Of a stretch of DNA of 36,645 nucleotides, positions 26,927 to 34,093 are shown one piece after another. Below the pieces are notes generated by a model, which saw nothing but the letters and a program-made list of their open reading frames with translations, was not told the DNA's origin and made no database searches. This DNA comes from Flavobacteriales bacterium. GTDB taxonomy: Bacteria; Bacteroidota; Bacteroidia; Flavobacteriales_F; PHOS-HE28. Both the position numbers and the translations under genes were made by a program. The DNA is taken from assembly GCA_017987115.1 (NCBI GenBank), contig JAGNUG010000026.1, positions 1 to 36,645 of the forward strand, in the 5' to 3' direction. How positions within the stretch are numbered: position 1 is the stretch's first letter; each line of letters starts with the position of its first letter.

Positions 26927-27751
26927 ATGAAGACTTCCGTACATACTGTTCAACTGTTGCGCACCGAAGGAAGCAATGCAACACCGGTGACGGACCTTGT
27001 CGTAGTGGAAGAGCCGTTGGAGATCCGTTTGGGCCATGGTCCGGAACACGACCGTTCGGAATTCCGGTTAAGTGTTACCATGCGCACACCGGGACACGAT
27101 GAAGAGCTTGCACTTGGTTTTCTGTTGACTGAAGGGCTGATCGAGCGTGCCAGCGAAGTGATCCGTGTGGTCGAGTGTCAGAATGTGAAAAAAGAAGAGA
27201 AAGGCAATGTAGTGCGGGTGGAACTGCATCCGGATGTTGATCTGGATCCCAAGAAATGGCAGCGGAATTTTTACACCACGAGCAGTTGTGGAGTATGCGG
27301 AAAGAGCAGTATCGATAGCGTTTTCGCGAATTGTCGGACCCCATTGGTTCCTGTCGAAGAGCCTAGTGCGGAACTAATAGTTCAATTACCGATCACCATG
27401 CAGAAGGCGCAGGTCGCATTCAAGCACACGGGCGGTATCCATGCAGCGGCGCTGTTCAATACCGAAGGTGAGTTGCTCTTGCTCCATGAAGATGTTGGTC
27501 GCCACAATGCCGTTGATAAGATCGCGGGTGCAATGACCAATGCAATGATCACCGGGGAAAAGAAGATGTTGCTTGTGAGCGGCCGTGCAGGATTCGAGCT
27601 TGTTCAGAAATGCGTGATGATGGCTATTCCCGTAATGGTCTCTGTAGGCGCACCAAGTTCGCTCTCCGTTTCACTTGCTGAAAAAAGTGGCCTGCGTTTG
27701 ATCGGGTTCCTGCGGGGTGATCGGTACAATACCTACGCGCCGATCGTTTGA
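26927..27751 (+). CDS. fdhD: Formate dehydrogenase accessory sulfurtransferase
   Basis: A 274-residue FdhD, which passes sulfur from a cysteine desulfurase to the Mo-bisMGD cofactor so that formate dehydrogenase gains its terminal sulfido ligand. The sulfur-shuttling pair is Cys121/Cys124 in TTSSCGVCGKSS. Other signatures are GGIHAAALF, HEDVGRHNAVDKI and VSGRAGFELVQK. Its presence points to the formate dehydrogenase at 34746-36645 as client. It converges on the gene ending at 27755, with 3 bases between. Confidence 0.96.
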   Translation: MKTSVHTVQLLRTEGSNATPVTDLVVVEEPLEIRLGHGPEHDRSEFRLSVTMRTPGHDEELALGFLLTEGLIERASEVIRVVECQNVKKEEKGNVVRVELHPDVDLDPKKWQRNFYTTSSCGVCGKSSIDSVFANCRTPLVPVEEPSAELIVQLPITMQKAQVAFKHTGGIHAAALFNTEGELLLLHEDVGRHNAVDKIAGAMTNAMITGEKKMLLVSGRAGFELVQKCVMMAIPVMVSVGAPSSLSVSLAEKSGLRLIGFLRGDRYNTYAPIV

Positions 27752-27754
27752 AAA

Positions 27755-28183
27755 TTACGCGGGCTGGAACAACCAAGCCTTCACTTGCGATGCATCCGCA
27801 GCTTGCCAGAAATAACAGAACTGGTCTTTACGGGAGCGCAATTGCGCATAGATGCTATCGAACTGATCGGTTGGATAGTACAAGAGGATCCGTTCAAGAT
27901 CTTCCACCAATTGAGGTTTGGGGACTTGGGTGCCATGATCGTAGAAATGAAAATGTACCCAACGCACATGGGAGGACTTCGAAGCTGGTTTTGCAGAACA
28001 AATGAGTTCCGATGGTGTCGCGTTCCTATCGATCCGGTTCCGCAACTTCAACAATTTCGCGACCTGCAATGTACCAGGAACGTATGCCGACATTTTCTTT
28101 TTGGAACGCGCTAAAGTGTCGAGAACGACCATGGCATGCTCTTGGTCCTGCGTTAACAAAGTGGATGAGGTGGTCGGTCCCAT
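27755..28183 (-). CDS. Hypothetical protein with a near-consensus promoter
   Basis: A 142-residue protein I do not recognise. No signal peptide or membrane segment. It is basic in the middle (ARSKKKMSAYVPGTLQ) and aromatic-rich toward the C-terminus (VHFHFYDHG, ERILLYYPTDQF, FCYFWQ). Overlapping frames on the other strand are shorter and lack promoter support. The minus-strand promoter 4 bases before its ATG, and its stop 3 bases from the fdhD stop, make it the better gene call. Function unknown. Confidence 0.6.
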   Translation of the reverse strand: MGPTTSSTLLTQDQEHAMVVLDTLARSKKKMSAYVPGTLQVAKLLKLRNRIDRNATPSELICSAKPASKSSHVRWVHFHFYDHGTQVPKPQLVEDLERILLYYPTDQFDSIYAQLRSRKDQFCYFWQAADASQVKAWLFQPA

Positions 28184-28187
28184 TCCA

Positions 28188-28217
28188 TAAAACTAGGTTC
28201 GCAATTAACGTTTGCAA
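28188..28217 (-). promoter_or_regulatory. Promoter of the hypothetical gene at 27755
   Basis: On the minus strand, TTG (28217-28215) is followed by exactly 19 bases and TAGTTTTA (28195-28188). This is one mismatch from the Bacteroidota consensus with ideal spacing. The -7 box ends 4 bases before the ATG at 28183. Confidence 0.6.
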
Positions 28218-28336
28218 CAAACCTCTTGAAATTTAATACGCACTTAACATGGATCTAACAACGGGCCTGTGCAGATATCAAGCCGTGCACCTTGGTTCAA
28301 TTGTAAATTATGTACATATGGTATCGAAAAATGATA

Positions 28337-29050
28337 TTAACGCTTCTTCGCAGCCCGTAACAAACTCACCCCGTTCTCATCCGTAGTTAGCACCTCGCTC
28401 ATGTGATCGAAGAAGGGGCGGATCGTTCTGTAGATGGCATCCATGCGTTCAACAAGATCGGGTGCTAGAACTTCTTTGTTGGTGAGCGGGCGCCGGAACA
28501 GGAATTGCTTCATGCGCAACAGGTCGATGCCTGGATGTTCCTGTGCATAACCCTTCGGTGCGGTCTTTACGCTGTCACCCAAGATGTCCCCGAACGTATC
28601 GCGAAGTTTTTTGGTCTTCAATAATTTTCGCCATGCATTCAAGTCCTGATCGATATCGATCCGGATACGTTTCAGGTCGGCTGGCTCCGGCGCGAAAAAA
28701 CCGCAAGCAATGAATGATGCACCCGGTTTCAGGCGGAAGTAATACCCACCACGTAGGGCGGGTTTAGCACGACCAATGCTACCGCCGAACCAGGTCTTGT
28801 ACGGGGGTTTGTCCTTGTGGAAACGGGTGTCGTTGTAAATGCGGTAAAGGCATTTCTTGCCGTCCTCAGTAGCAATACGATCGTGCTTGCGTAACCGTTC
28901 GATCAATGCATCAGCCACGGAGATCACATTCGTTCGCGCAGTCTCGTACTTGTCTTTGTGTTCCAGGAACCAATCACGGTCATTGTTTTTCTCGAGATCA
29001 CGCAAGAAGTTGAAGGAAGCAGGAGCGATGTGGGGGAGTTTATCAGGCAT
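28337..29050 (-). CDS. DUF2461 (TIGR02453) family protein
   Basis: A 237-residue cytoplasmic protein of a widespread family of unknown function. Signatures are NNDRDWFLEHKDKYE near the N-terminus, YRIYNDTRFHKDKPPYKT and YYFRLKPGASFIACGFF in the centre. The length is typical. No partner gene is apparent: the upstream neighbour is divergent, and 150 bases separate its 3' end from the promoter of the gene at 27755. Confidence 0.9.
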   Translation of the reverse strand: MPDKLPHIAPASFNFLRDLEKNNDRDWFLEHKDKYETARTNVISVADALIERLRKHDRIATEDGKKCLYRIYNDTRFHKDKPPYKTWFGGSIGRAKPALRGGYYFRLKPGASFIACGFFAPEPADLKRIRIDIDQDLNAWRKLLKTKKLRDTFGDILGDSVKTAPKGYAQEHPGIDLLRMKQFLFRRPLTNKEVLAPDLVERMDAIYRTIRPFFDHMSEVLTTDENGVSLLRAAKKR

Positions 29051-29167
29051 TGTAGGAGGGTTCAGATCGGTTACAATTTACAGGATCCGCGCTAAGGCGT
29101 GTGGATGTGTCATGGTATTATCGCATTTGAAGGTAATTTTCCGACTGATCCAGAACATCCAACGGAC

Positions 29168-29704
29168 ATGCAGACCCAACGTAAACTCATACTCTACATC
29201 GCAACAAGCCTTGATGGATACATCGCCAATGAGAACGACGATCTCGCATTCTTGGACCGTGTAGCTGAGGAAGGAGAGGACTACGGTTATGCAGCATTCA
29301 CTGAAACAGTGGATACCGTGATCATGGGCCGCAGGACCTATGACAAGGTGGTGGCGATGGGCGTCCCCGATCCGCATCCGGAACGAACACTGTATGTGAT
29401 CACACGTACCGCACGCACATCAGTGAACAACATCCATTTTCATACCGGCGATGTGACGGAGCTAGTGCGCAAACTGAAAGCCGAACTTGGAAAGGACATC
29501 TACTGCGATGGTGGCGCCGCACTCGTGGACACCTTGATCAAGAACGACCTCATTGACAGCTATTGCATTTCCGTAGTGCCGATCCTACTTGGAGGTGGTG
29601 TGCGCCTATTCCGCGATGGGCGACAAGAGCATCCTTTGCGCTTGATCGAAAGTCGTGCCTTTCCCAAAGGGTTGGTGCAGAATTGGTATGAGCGGGTTCG
29701 TTGA
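29168..29704 (+). CDS. Dihydrofolate reductase / RibD C-terminal family reductase
   Basis: A 178-residue NADPH-dependent reductase fold protein. LILYIATSLDGYIA opens the domain, TVIMGRRTYDKV is the nucleotide-binding strand-loop, and KDIYCDGGAALVDTLI plus VPILLGGGVRLF complete the RibD-C pattern (YyaP/YwjB type). I start at ATG 29168 (MQTQRKLIL); an in-frame ATG at 29099 would add 23 atypical residues. Such proteins are often not true folate enzymes, and the substrate is unknown. Confidence 0.88.
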   Translation: MQTQRKLILYIATSLDGYIANENDDLAFLDRVAEEGEDYGYAAFTETVDTVIMGRRTYDKVVAMGVPDPHPERTLYVITRTARTSVNNIHFHTGDVTELVRKLKAELGKDIYCDGGAALVDTLIKNDLIDSYCISVVPILLGGGVRLFRDGRQEHPLRLIESRAFPKGLVQNWYERVR

Positions 29705-29739
29705 GTGTTACATCAATATGGCAACGCGATCAGGGATTT

Positions 29740-29909
29740 CTACGCGCCCTCTTCCGTATCACCTCCTTTCTTCATCATCGCAAAACCAATAGCGGTTACG
29801 ATCCCTATCCCAAACTGATCCATAGGCTCAGGTTGGCTGTGCCCACGCCAATGGCCGTGCCGATGGCGACCCCCATGCCCTTGCCCAGAACCTTCCTATA
29901 TTTATTCAA
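29740..29909 (-). pseudogene. Small glycine-rich membrane protein, split by a one-base frameshift
   Basis: Reading the minus strand from TTG 29909 (or ATG 29876) gives a short basic start, then a glycine-zipper-like helix (MGVAIGTAIGVGTANLSLW) that stops at TAG after the GGG run at 29811-29809. The next frame continues naturally (GIGIVTAIGFAMMKKGGD) to TAG at 29742-29740. One extra G would join the two into a protein of about 57 residues with two short membrane helices and a charged tail. Tiny Gly-rich two-helix proteins of this kind are common in Bacteroidota. Either a real deletion or a sequencing error in the G run would explain it. Confidence 0.55.
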
Positions 29910-29927
29910 AGGGTGTATCTTAGGCAA

Positions 29928-29958
29928 TTGTCGATCAACTCTATGATCGATATGTTTT
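29928..29958 (+). promoter_or_regulatory. Promoter of the YCF48-like T9SS protein
   Basis: TTG (29928-29930), a 20-base spacer, then TATGTTTT (29951-29958), one mismatch from TAnnTTTG. Transcription would begin about 16 bases before ATG 29981. Confidence 0.5.
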
Positions 29959-29980
29959 TAAGGTCTTCAATAAAGTGAAC

Positions 29981-31159
29981 ATGAAGAACATCACACTCCT
30001 CCTTCTTGTCTCATCGGCACTATCATCTTTCGGGCAATGGACTTCCCTTTCGAGCCCTACATCCGATCAATTGGTTGCAGCATTCTTCACAAGCCCTGAT
30101 ACAGGCTCTGTTGGAGGTAATGACGGGCAGATCTATAGAACCACGGATGGAGGGAGCACATGGACGCCGCAGTCCAGCGGTACCACACAGCATATTTTCG
30201 CCATGCATTTCACGGATGCTAACACAGGATACGCTTGCACAGGTGCCGGCACAAGCAGCATTCTCGGCACGGCAGACGGAGGGCAAACATGGAACGTACT
30301 GACCACAAACCCGGCCCAGTACCTGATCGACATCTATTTTGTGAATGCGAATGTTGGATTCTGCGTGGGCTATAGTGGCACCATCCTGAAGACCACTGAC
30401 GGAGGGGTGAATTGGGTCCCTCAAAGTAGCGGTACAGGGCAAAACCTGCGTGCCGTACGATTCATTGATGAGCAGGTGGGGTTGGTGGCTGCAGAATACA
30501 ACATCATCCTACGCACTACGGACGGTGGCGCGACTTGGAATTCTTATAGCAGCAGCACTTCGTTGATCCTGCTGGCTCTTTCTTTTGTCGACGCCAGTAC
30601 TGCATATGCTGTAGGAGGAACCGGGATCATTGTCAAAACCGATGATGGAGGACTAACATGGAATACACAACCCACTGGCAGATCTGAATTCTATCAATCC
30701 GTGCACTTCATTGATCCACTTATCGGTTATGCAGTTGGGGGAGATGTGATATCCAGTACGGTCGATGGTGGGTTGAATTGGACCTCACAGAACCTTGGTA
30801 CGTTCAACAATTCGAACGGCTATGGATGGTACGCGATCACCTTTGTCGATGGCATTGGATATGTGGCGGGATACGAGGGCATGATCATGAAGAATGGTGG
30901 AAATGTGAGCATTGGGAACTCAGCGTCCATATCGGACCGGATCAAGGTCTATCCGAATCCTAGCCAAGGCGCATTTGCTTTGGATATGGGTGACATTCAG
31001 TACAAGCAGATCGAGATCCATGATCTGCAAGGAAAATTGATCATGTCACTTTCTGGGGAACAGGTTAGACACTTCGATCTTGATGTCGAACCTGGGTCAT
31101 ATGTCTTGTCGGTTCAGGTTGATGGGAAGGTAGGTCTGATCCAATTGGTGATCCAGTGA
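29981..31159 (+). CDS. Secreted YCF48-like beta-propeller protein with T9SS type A signal
   Basis: A 392-residue exported protein. Start is ATG 29981 rather than GTG 29975, giving a clean signal peptide (ends SSFGQ). Residues about 20-305 contain six to seven YCF48/BNR-like repeats, each with a core like IYRTTDGGSTW or ILKTTDGGVNWVPQSSG and an aromatic-Gly segment (TGYACTG, VGFCVGYSG, IGYAVGG). These build a propeller as in photosystem assembly factor Ycf48 and sialidase-like proteins. The C-terminus is a sorting domain (VYPNPSQGAF, DLQGKLIMS, GSYVLSVQ). Function unknown; likely surface-exposed. Confidence 0.9.
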   Translation: MKNITLLLLVSSALSSFGQWTSLSSPTSDQLVAAFFTSPDTGSVGGNDGQIYRTTDGGSTWTPQSSGTTQHIFAMHFTDANTGYACTGAGTSSILGTADGGQTWNVLTTNPAQYLIDIYFVNANVGFCVGYSGTILKTTDGGVNWVPQSSGTGQNLRAVRFIDEQVGLVAAEYNIILRTTDGGATWNSYSSSTSLILLALSFVDASTAYAVGGTGIIVKTDDGGLTWNTQPTGRSEFYQSVHFIDPLIGYAVGGDVISSTVDGGLNWTSQNLGTFNNSNGYGWYAITFVDGIGYVAGYEGMIMKNGGNVSIGNSASISDRIKVYPNPSQGAFALDMGDIQYKQIEIHDLQGKLIMSLSGEQVRHFDLDVEPGSYVLSVQVDGKVGLIQLVIQ

Positions 31160-31163
31160 GTGA

Positions 31164-31182
31164 GATCCGCGCCAGCCGGGTC
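31164..31182 (+). repeat. REP-like element, partial copy
   Basis: The 19 bases GATCCGCGCCAGCCGGGTC match 33330-33348 at 18 positions. It starts 4 bases after a stop codon and lacks the left hairpin arm of the second copy. Confidence 0.5.
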
Positions 31183-31212
31183 AGATCGGTCGATATGAAT
31201 GAGTGAAAACAG

Positions 31213-31246
31213 AAAAGGGCCTTCTGCAAATGCAGAAGGACCTTTT
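31213..31246. terminator. Bidirectional terminator between convergent genes
   Basis: A long stem: AAAAGG and CCTTCTGCA pair with TGCAGAAGG and CCTTTT around a two-base loop, with one internal G/A mismatch. Flanking A and T runs make it usable from both strands. It sits between the YCF48-like gene (+) and the fasciclin gene (-). Confidence 0.85.
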
Positions 31247-31268
31247 CAACGTGTTCAATGATCGGAGA

Positions 31269-31769
31269 TCACGGCATCAGTACCGTGTCGATCACATGCA
31301 CAACGCCGTTGCTTCCTTTCAGATCCACTGAGGTCACCATCGCTTTTCCACCTTTGGCATCCATTAGCATTACGTTATCACCATCCATCATGGCGGTAAG
31401 CTTTTCACCATTCACCGTTGTTACAACAGCTTTTCCTTTTCCGGCCTTGATCGCGGCAACAACCGCTGCTGCATCCATATTACCCGCTACTACATGGTAG
31501 GTAAGGATACCGGTCAATTGGTCTTTGCTCTTCGGCTCAAGAAGGCTTTCCACTGTTCCTTTGGGAAGTTTAGCGAATGCGTCATTGGTCGGCGCGAATA
31601 CAGTGAACGGCCCTTCGCCTTTCAAGGTTCCTACCAGGTCGGCTGCCTTAACTGCTGCCACGAGGGTGGTGTGCGCATCTGAACCGATCGCAATATCCAC
31701 CACGTCTTTTTGTCCGAAGGAGGCTGAGCTTAGCAATACCAAGCTTGCAGCCATGATCATACTTTTCAT
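31269..31769 (-). CDS. Secreted fasciclin (FAS1) domain protein
   Basis: A 166-residue exported protein with one FAS1 domain. The signal peptide spans about 1-20 (SSASFGQ). The H1 motif is FTVFAPTNDAFAKLP, the central YH motif is LTYHVVAGN, and the H2-like end is SNGVVHVIDTVLMP. FAS1 domains mediate adhesion or binding of small hydrophobic ligands. There is no lipobox and no sorting domain, so it is probably periplasmic or released. Upstream (31820-31855), the 7-mer GTTCAAC occurs twice, a possible but unproven control site. Confidence 0.93.
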   Translation of the reverse strand: MKSMIMAASLVLLSSASFGQKDVVDIAIGSDAHTTLVAAVKAADLVGTLKGEGPFTVFAPTNDAFAKLPKGTVESLLEPKSKDQLTGILTYHVVAGNMDAAAVVAAIKAGKGKAVVTTVNGEKLTAMMDGDNVMLMDAKGGKAMVTSVDLKGSNGVVHVIDTVLMP

Positions 31770-32010
31770 GAGTTCTTGTTTTTGTGAAGTTGTGTCTATG
31801 GAACATCCAACAGGCCTGATTGTTCAACTCGAACGAAAAAATGTTCAACAAAAGTGAATCTGTGATACGACCAATTGGCTATCTGGTGTGTTCATACCAA
31901 GCAAGCAAAGCACGTTTGATGCTACCGATCTGGCGGATGGAGGTCTCGTAAGTAGGCTGGACCCTATGGAATGGGATAACGTATGCGTCCTTATGCTCTT
32001 GGAACTGATC

Positions 32011-32024
32011 GAGTACTTGTACTC
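32011..32024. promoter_or_regulatory. Perfect palindrome, candidate operator
   Basis: GAGTACTTGTACTC has 6-base arms around TT. It ends one base before the -33 element of the promoter serving the two-gene unit at 32059. That position is typical for an autoregulator site, but the binding protein is unknown. The rest of 31770-32058 shows no gene. Confidence 0.4.
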
Positions 32025-32025
32025 A

Positions 32026-32054
32026 TTGGACGTTCCGTTAATAGATTAGTTTCA
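32026..32054 (+). promoter_or_regulatory. Promoter of the 32059 two-gene unit
   Basis: TTG (32026-32028), an 18-base spacer, then TAGTTTCA (32047-32054), two mismatches from TAnnTTTG. The box ends 4 bases before the GTG start at 32059. Confidence 0.4.
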
Positions 32055-32058
32055 CGCC

Positions 32059-32829
32059 GTGGAAGCGCTGGCAACATTCGAAGTACTCATTGACGGAAAG
32101 CGGGGCAATACTGACCTGAAGCCGACGGAATTCGACATTCGCGAACTGCGCGGATTATTGGATGAAGTGGAGGTACTCCTGTTCCCGAATGATCGTCGCG
32201 AACGGCCAGTGATCAGCTACGAAGTGGCAGGAGGATCGGTGCGTAATTTGTTCCGGACCGGAGTACAATCCATTGCCAGTTTAGGCGCAGTGATCGGCCT
32301 TGTAAACACACAGCGGACGCTCGACATTCTTGAGCCGCGCACGGCCAAAGCTTTTGAGACCATACAGCAATGGGCGATCGAAAAGGACTATGTGTTCACG
32401 CTGACCACATCCACCGATCCCGTCGTTGAGCTCAGGGTTGATCGTTCCACAGCCTATTTCCGAACGGAAGCCACGCTGGTTGAAACGGAGTTGTATCTGT
32501 ACGGCAAAGTGACGGATGCCGGTGGCAAGGAGAAGCCGAACATCCACTTACAGGTCGAGGGACAAGGCATTTTCACGATTGATGCGGATGAGTCTTTCCT
32601 TACAGCATTGGAACACAACATCCTCTATCATCAGTTGGGTATCCGAGCGATCGGCCGTCAGAATGTGCACACGGGTGAAATTGAACGGGGATCATTGAAA
32701 CTGATCGAATTGATCGACTACGACCAACGCTTCGAAGAGAACTATTTGGCGAAACTTCAGGCCAAAGCCAAAGGCTGGCTGAAGGATATCGACCCGGACC
32801 AATACCTCAACGATGTCGGCGGTAAATAG
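32059..32829 (+). CDS. Uncharacterised protein overlapping a PIN-domain gene
   Basis: A 256-residue protein I cannot assign. The start is GTG 32059; no ATG occurs nearby. Residues 1-60 look alpha/beta (FEVLIDGKRGNTDLKPTEFD, LRGLLDEVEVLLFP). A hydrophobic stretch (VQSIASLGAVIGLVNTQ, about 68-84) could be a buried helix or weak membrane segment. The middle has strands (YVFTLTTSTDP, AYFRTEATLVETELYLYG), suggesting a beta-barrel-like domain. The C-terminus is helical and charged. Its last 17 bases overlap the PIN gene start, so the two are almost certainly cotranscribed. Antitoxin or partner protein is an inference from context only. Confidence 0.7.
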   Translation: MEALATFEVLIDGKRGNTDLKPTEFDIRELRGLLDEVEVLLFPNDRRERPVISYEVAGGSVRNLFRTGVQSIASLGAVIGLVNTQRTLDILEPRTAKAFETIQQWAIEKDYVFTLTTSTDPVVELRVDRSTAYFRTEATLVETELYLYGKVTDAGGKEKPNIHLQVEGQGIFTIDADESFLTALEHNILYHQLGIRAIGRQNVHTGEIERGSLKLIELIDYDQRFEENYLAKLQAKAKGWLKDIDPDQYLNDVGGK

Positions 32830-33314
32830 GACGTTTGACGGTGTCCTGCTTGACACGAGTTTCATCATCCGGCTGCTGAAGACGGATGATTCCTTTGCAC
32901 CCGAACACGAAGGCTTGGTTCCGTTGGCTACTGGATCACAAAGTGCCAATGCACCTCAGTGCGATCTCCATCTCGGAGTTCTGCGTAAAGGGTGCATTTG
33001 ATCAACTTCCATTGCGTAACGTGCGGGTCCTGCCATTCAACTGGCAACATGCTCAGCGGTCTGGTGAATTTGCGAGCGTTCTTCTCCATCAGCGCAAGGA
33101 CGAAGAAAGGGCAGTTGTCATCAACGATATCAAACTGCTTGCCCAGGCCGAGGTGGAACCGCGCATCAGTCACTTCCTTACCAAAGACCGAAAACTCAAC
33201 GCCAAGATCACCCAGCTCACGACTGCCGGGGTTCAGCTCCGCACGACCCTCTTGGATCTGAACACGCCCTTGGCGGATGTGTTGGGGGTGTTGGTTTTTC
33301 CGGAGCAGGAATAG
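32813..33314 (+). pseudogene. PIN-domain (VapC-like) nuclease gene with a one-base frameshift
   Basis: The first frame, from ATG 32813, gives MSAVNRTFDG, then LLDTSFIIRLLKTDD, the start of a PIN domain with its first metal-binding Asp. From about 32891 the meaningful frame shifts (an extra T in GATTCC). It continues PLHPNTKAWFRWLLD, ISISEFCVKG (second acidic residue), VINDIKLLAQAEV (third) and FLTKDRKL (fourth), to the stop at 33314. The joined product is about 167 residues, normal for PIN ribonucleases. The intact residues suggest recent inactivation, programmed frameshifting or a sequencing error. PIN toxins cleave tRNA or other RNA; this target is unknown. Confidence 0.7.
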
Positions 33315-33317
33315 GAT

Positions 33318-33368
33318 GCGCGGATCGAAGATCCGCGCCAGCAGGGTCGCAGCTCCGCACCAGCGGGA
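33318..33368 (+). repeat. REP-like hairpin with half-repeat
   Basis: A 9-base perfect stem GCGCGGATC/GATCCGCGC with loop GAA (33318-33338) is followed by CAGCAGGGTC. A degenerate second half then reads CTCCGCACCAGCGGG. The segment 33330-33348 matches the copy at 31164-31182. It fills the gap after the PIN gene; no T-run follows, so it is not a standard terminator. Confidence 0.6.
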
Positions 33369-33409
33369 GGGAATCTTGTTGCACTGGTTACCGGTTGCTC
33401 ACTGAAGTT

Positions 33410-33883
33410 TTACGGTTGATAGGCCTCCTCGTCACTGGGCCTCCAACCTGACTCGAGTCTTTCAATGAGAATAGTATCGTTCCAAATCCCTTCAACGGGG
33501 AATTTGTATTGCTCGGAAGTTAATTCGCTAACTCTCCATGATCTTGTTCCATCCCAAAGCCACCAATTTTGAACCTTGCCAGTTTTTGGATCAGCCGTTC
33601 CGGATTTGAATGTGGGAAACTCCTTTGCCTGAGCGGACATTGCGCAATTCCCAATGACTCTGACGATGTTGCGGTTCACCGCAGCTTGAAGCGGAAAGAA
33701 GAGAACGAATATTTCTGTTTGAGTTGCGATACTGCAATAGTCCTGTGGCGGTGAAGAATGGAACCCCGGATAAACACGCAACAATGCACCGTAATCTTCG
33801 GTATGGTGAGTGTATTGCCCATAAGCGAAACCTCTGTTCGTGGGGATCTCAATTAGATCACCGATCCTGATTCGTTTGGCCAT
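33410..33883 (-). CDS. Imm26-like immunity protein (orphan)
   Basis: A 157-residue cytoplasmic protein. The N-terminus (RIRIGDLIEIPTNRGFAYGQYTHH, of which GDLIEIP and AYGQY are the telling parts) plus DYGALLRVY fits the Imm26 pattern of small immunity proteins against polymorphic toxins. The C-terminal half (WWLWDGTRSWRV, IWNDTILIERLESGW) is consistent with that family. No cognate toxin is visible within the window. Assignment is from remembered motifs, not a search, so confidence is moderate. It sits in a patch of repeats and orphan genes. Confidence 0.5.
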   Translation of the reverse strand: MAKRIRIGDLIEIPTNRGFAYGQYTHHTEDYGALLRVYPGFHSSPPQDYCSIATQTEIFVLFFPLQAAVNRNIVRVIGNCAMSAQAKEFPTFKSGTADPKTGKVQNWWLWDGTRSWRVSELTSEQYKFPVEGIWNDTILIERLESGWRPSDEEAYQP

Positions 33884-33936
33884 GTTATGCTGCAGTTAGT
33901 AATGTCCGATCGGTTCGACCGAACTCCTCTTTTGTG

Positions 33937-33951
33937 CGGATCTTTGATCCG
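33937..33951 (+). repeat. Short REP-like hairpin
   Basis: CGGATC/GATCCG with loop TTT, inside a GTGCGGAT context like the 33318 element. It lies 21 bases before the end of the displaced fdhA fragment. Confidence 0.4.
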
Positions 33952-33972
33952 TCGTGATTACGCATTGAGCTG

Positions 33973-34093
33973 CCCCAGCCTTCCACAAATAACCCTTGTT
34001 CGCCTTCCGGATCCTGCAACTCACCACCTTGTACTCCGGGCACATCGCCTCGCTGTCGTGCACGTCGCTGGTTAATAGATCCAGCATGATCTC
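33973..34093 (-). pseudogene. Displaced 3' fragment of a formate dehydrogenase alpha gene
   Basis: These 121 bases match 34766-34886 without gaps (about 15 mismatches, 88% identity, offset 793). On the minus strand they encode EIMLDLLTSDVHDSEAMCPE and onward, against EIMLNLITSDVHDSEAMCPE in the intact gene. Most differences are silent or conservative up to the last 20 residues, where the frame runs into unrelated sequence. It has no start region and no stop of its own in the right place, so it is a remnant. Its upstream edge coincides with the stop codon of the orphan gene 34093-34725. Confidence 0.85.

Noticed and set aside
29701..29946. 81-codon plus-strand frame after the RibD-type reductase
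   Set aside because: It is antisense to the glycine-rich membrane protein remnant, begins by overlapping the reductase stop, and has low-complexity Pro/Met content with no family resemblance.
32059..32829. Calling the 256-aa protein a VapB-type antitoxin
   Set aside because: It is several times too long and lacks a ribbon-helix-helix or AbrB-like motif; only gene order links it to the PIN domain.
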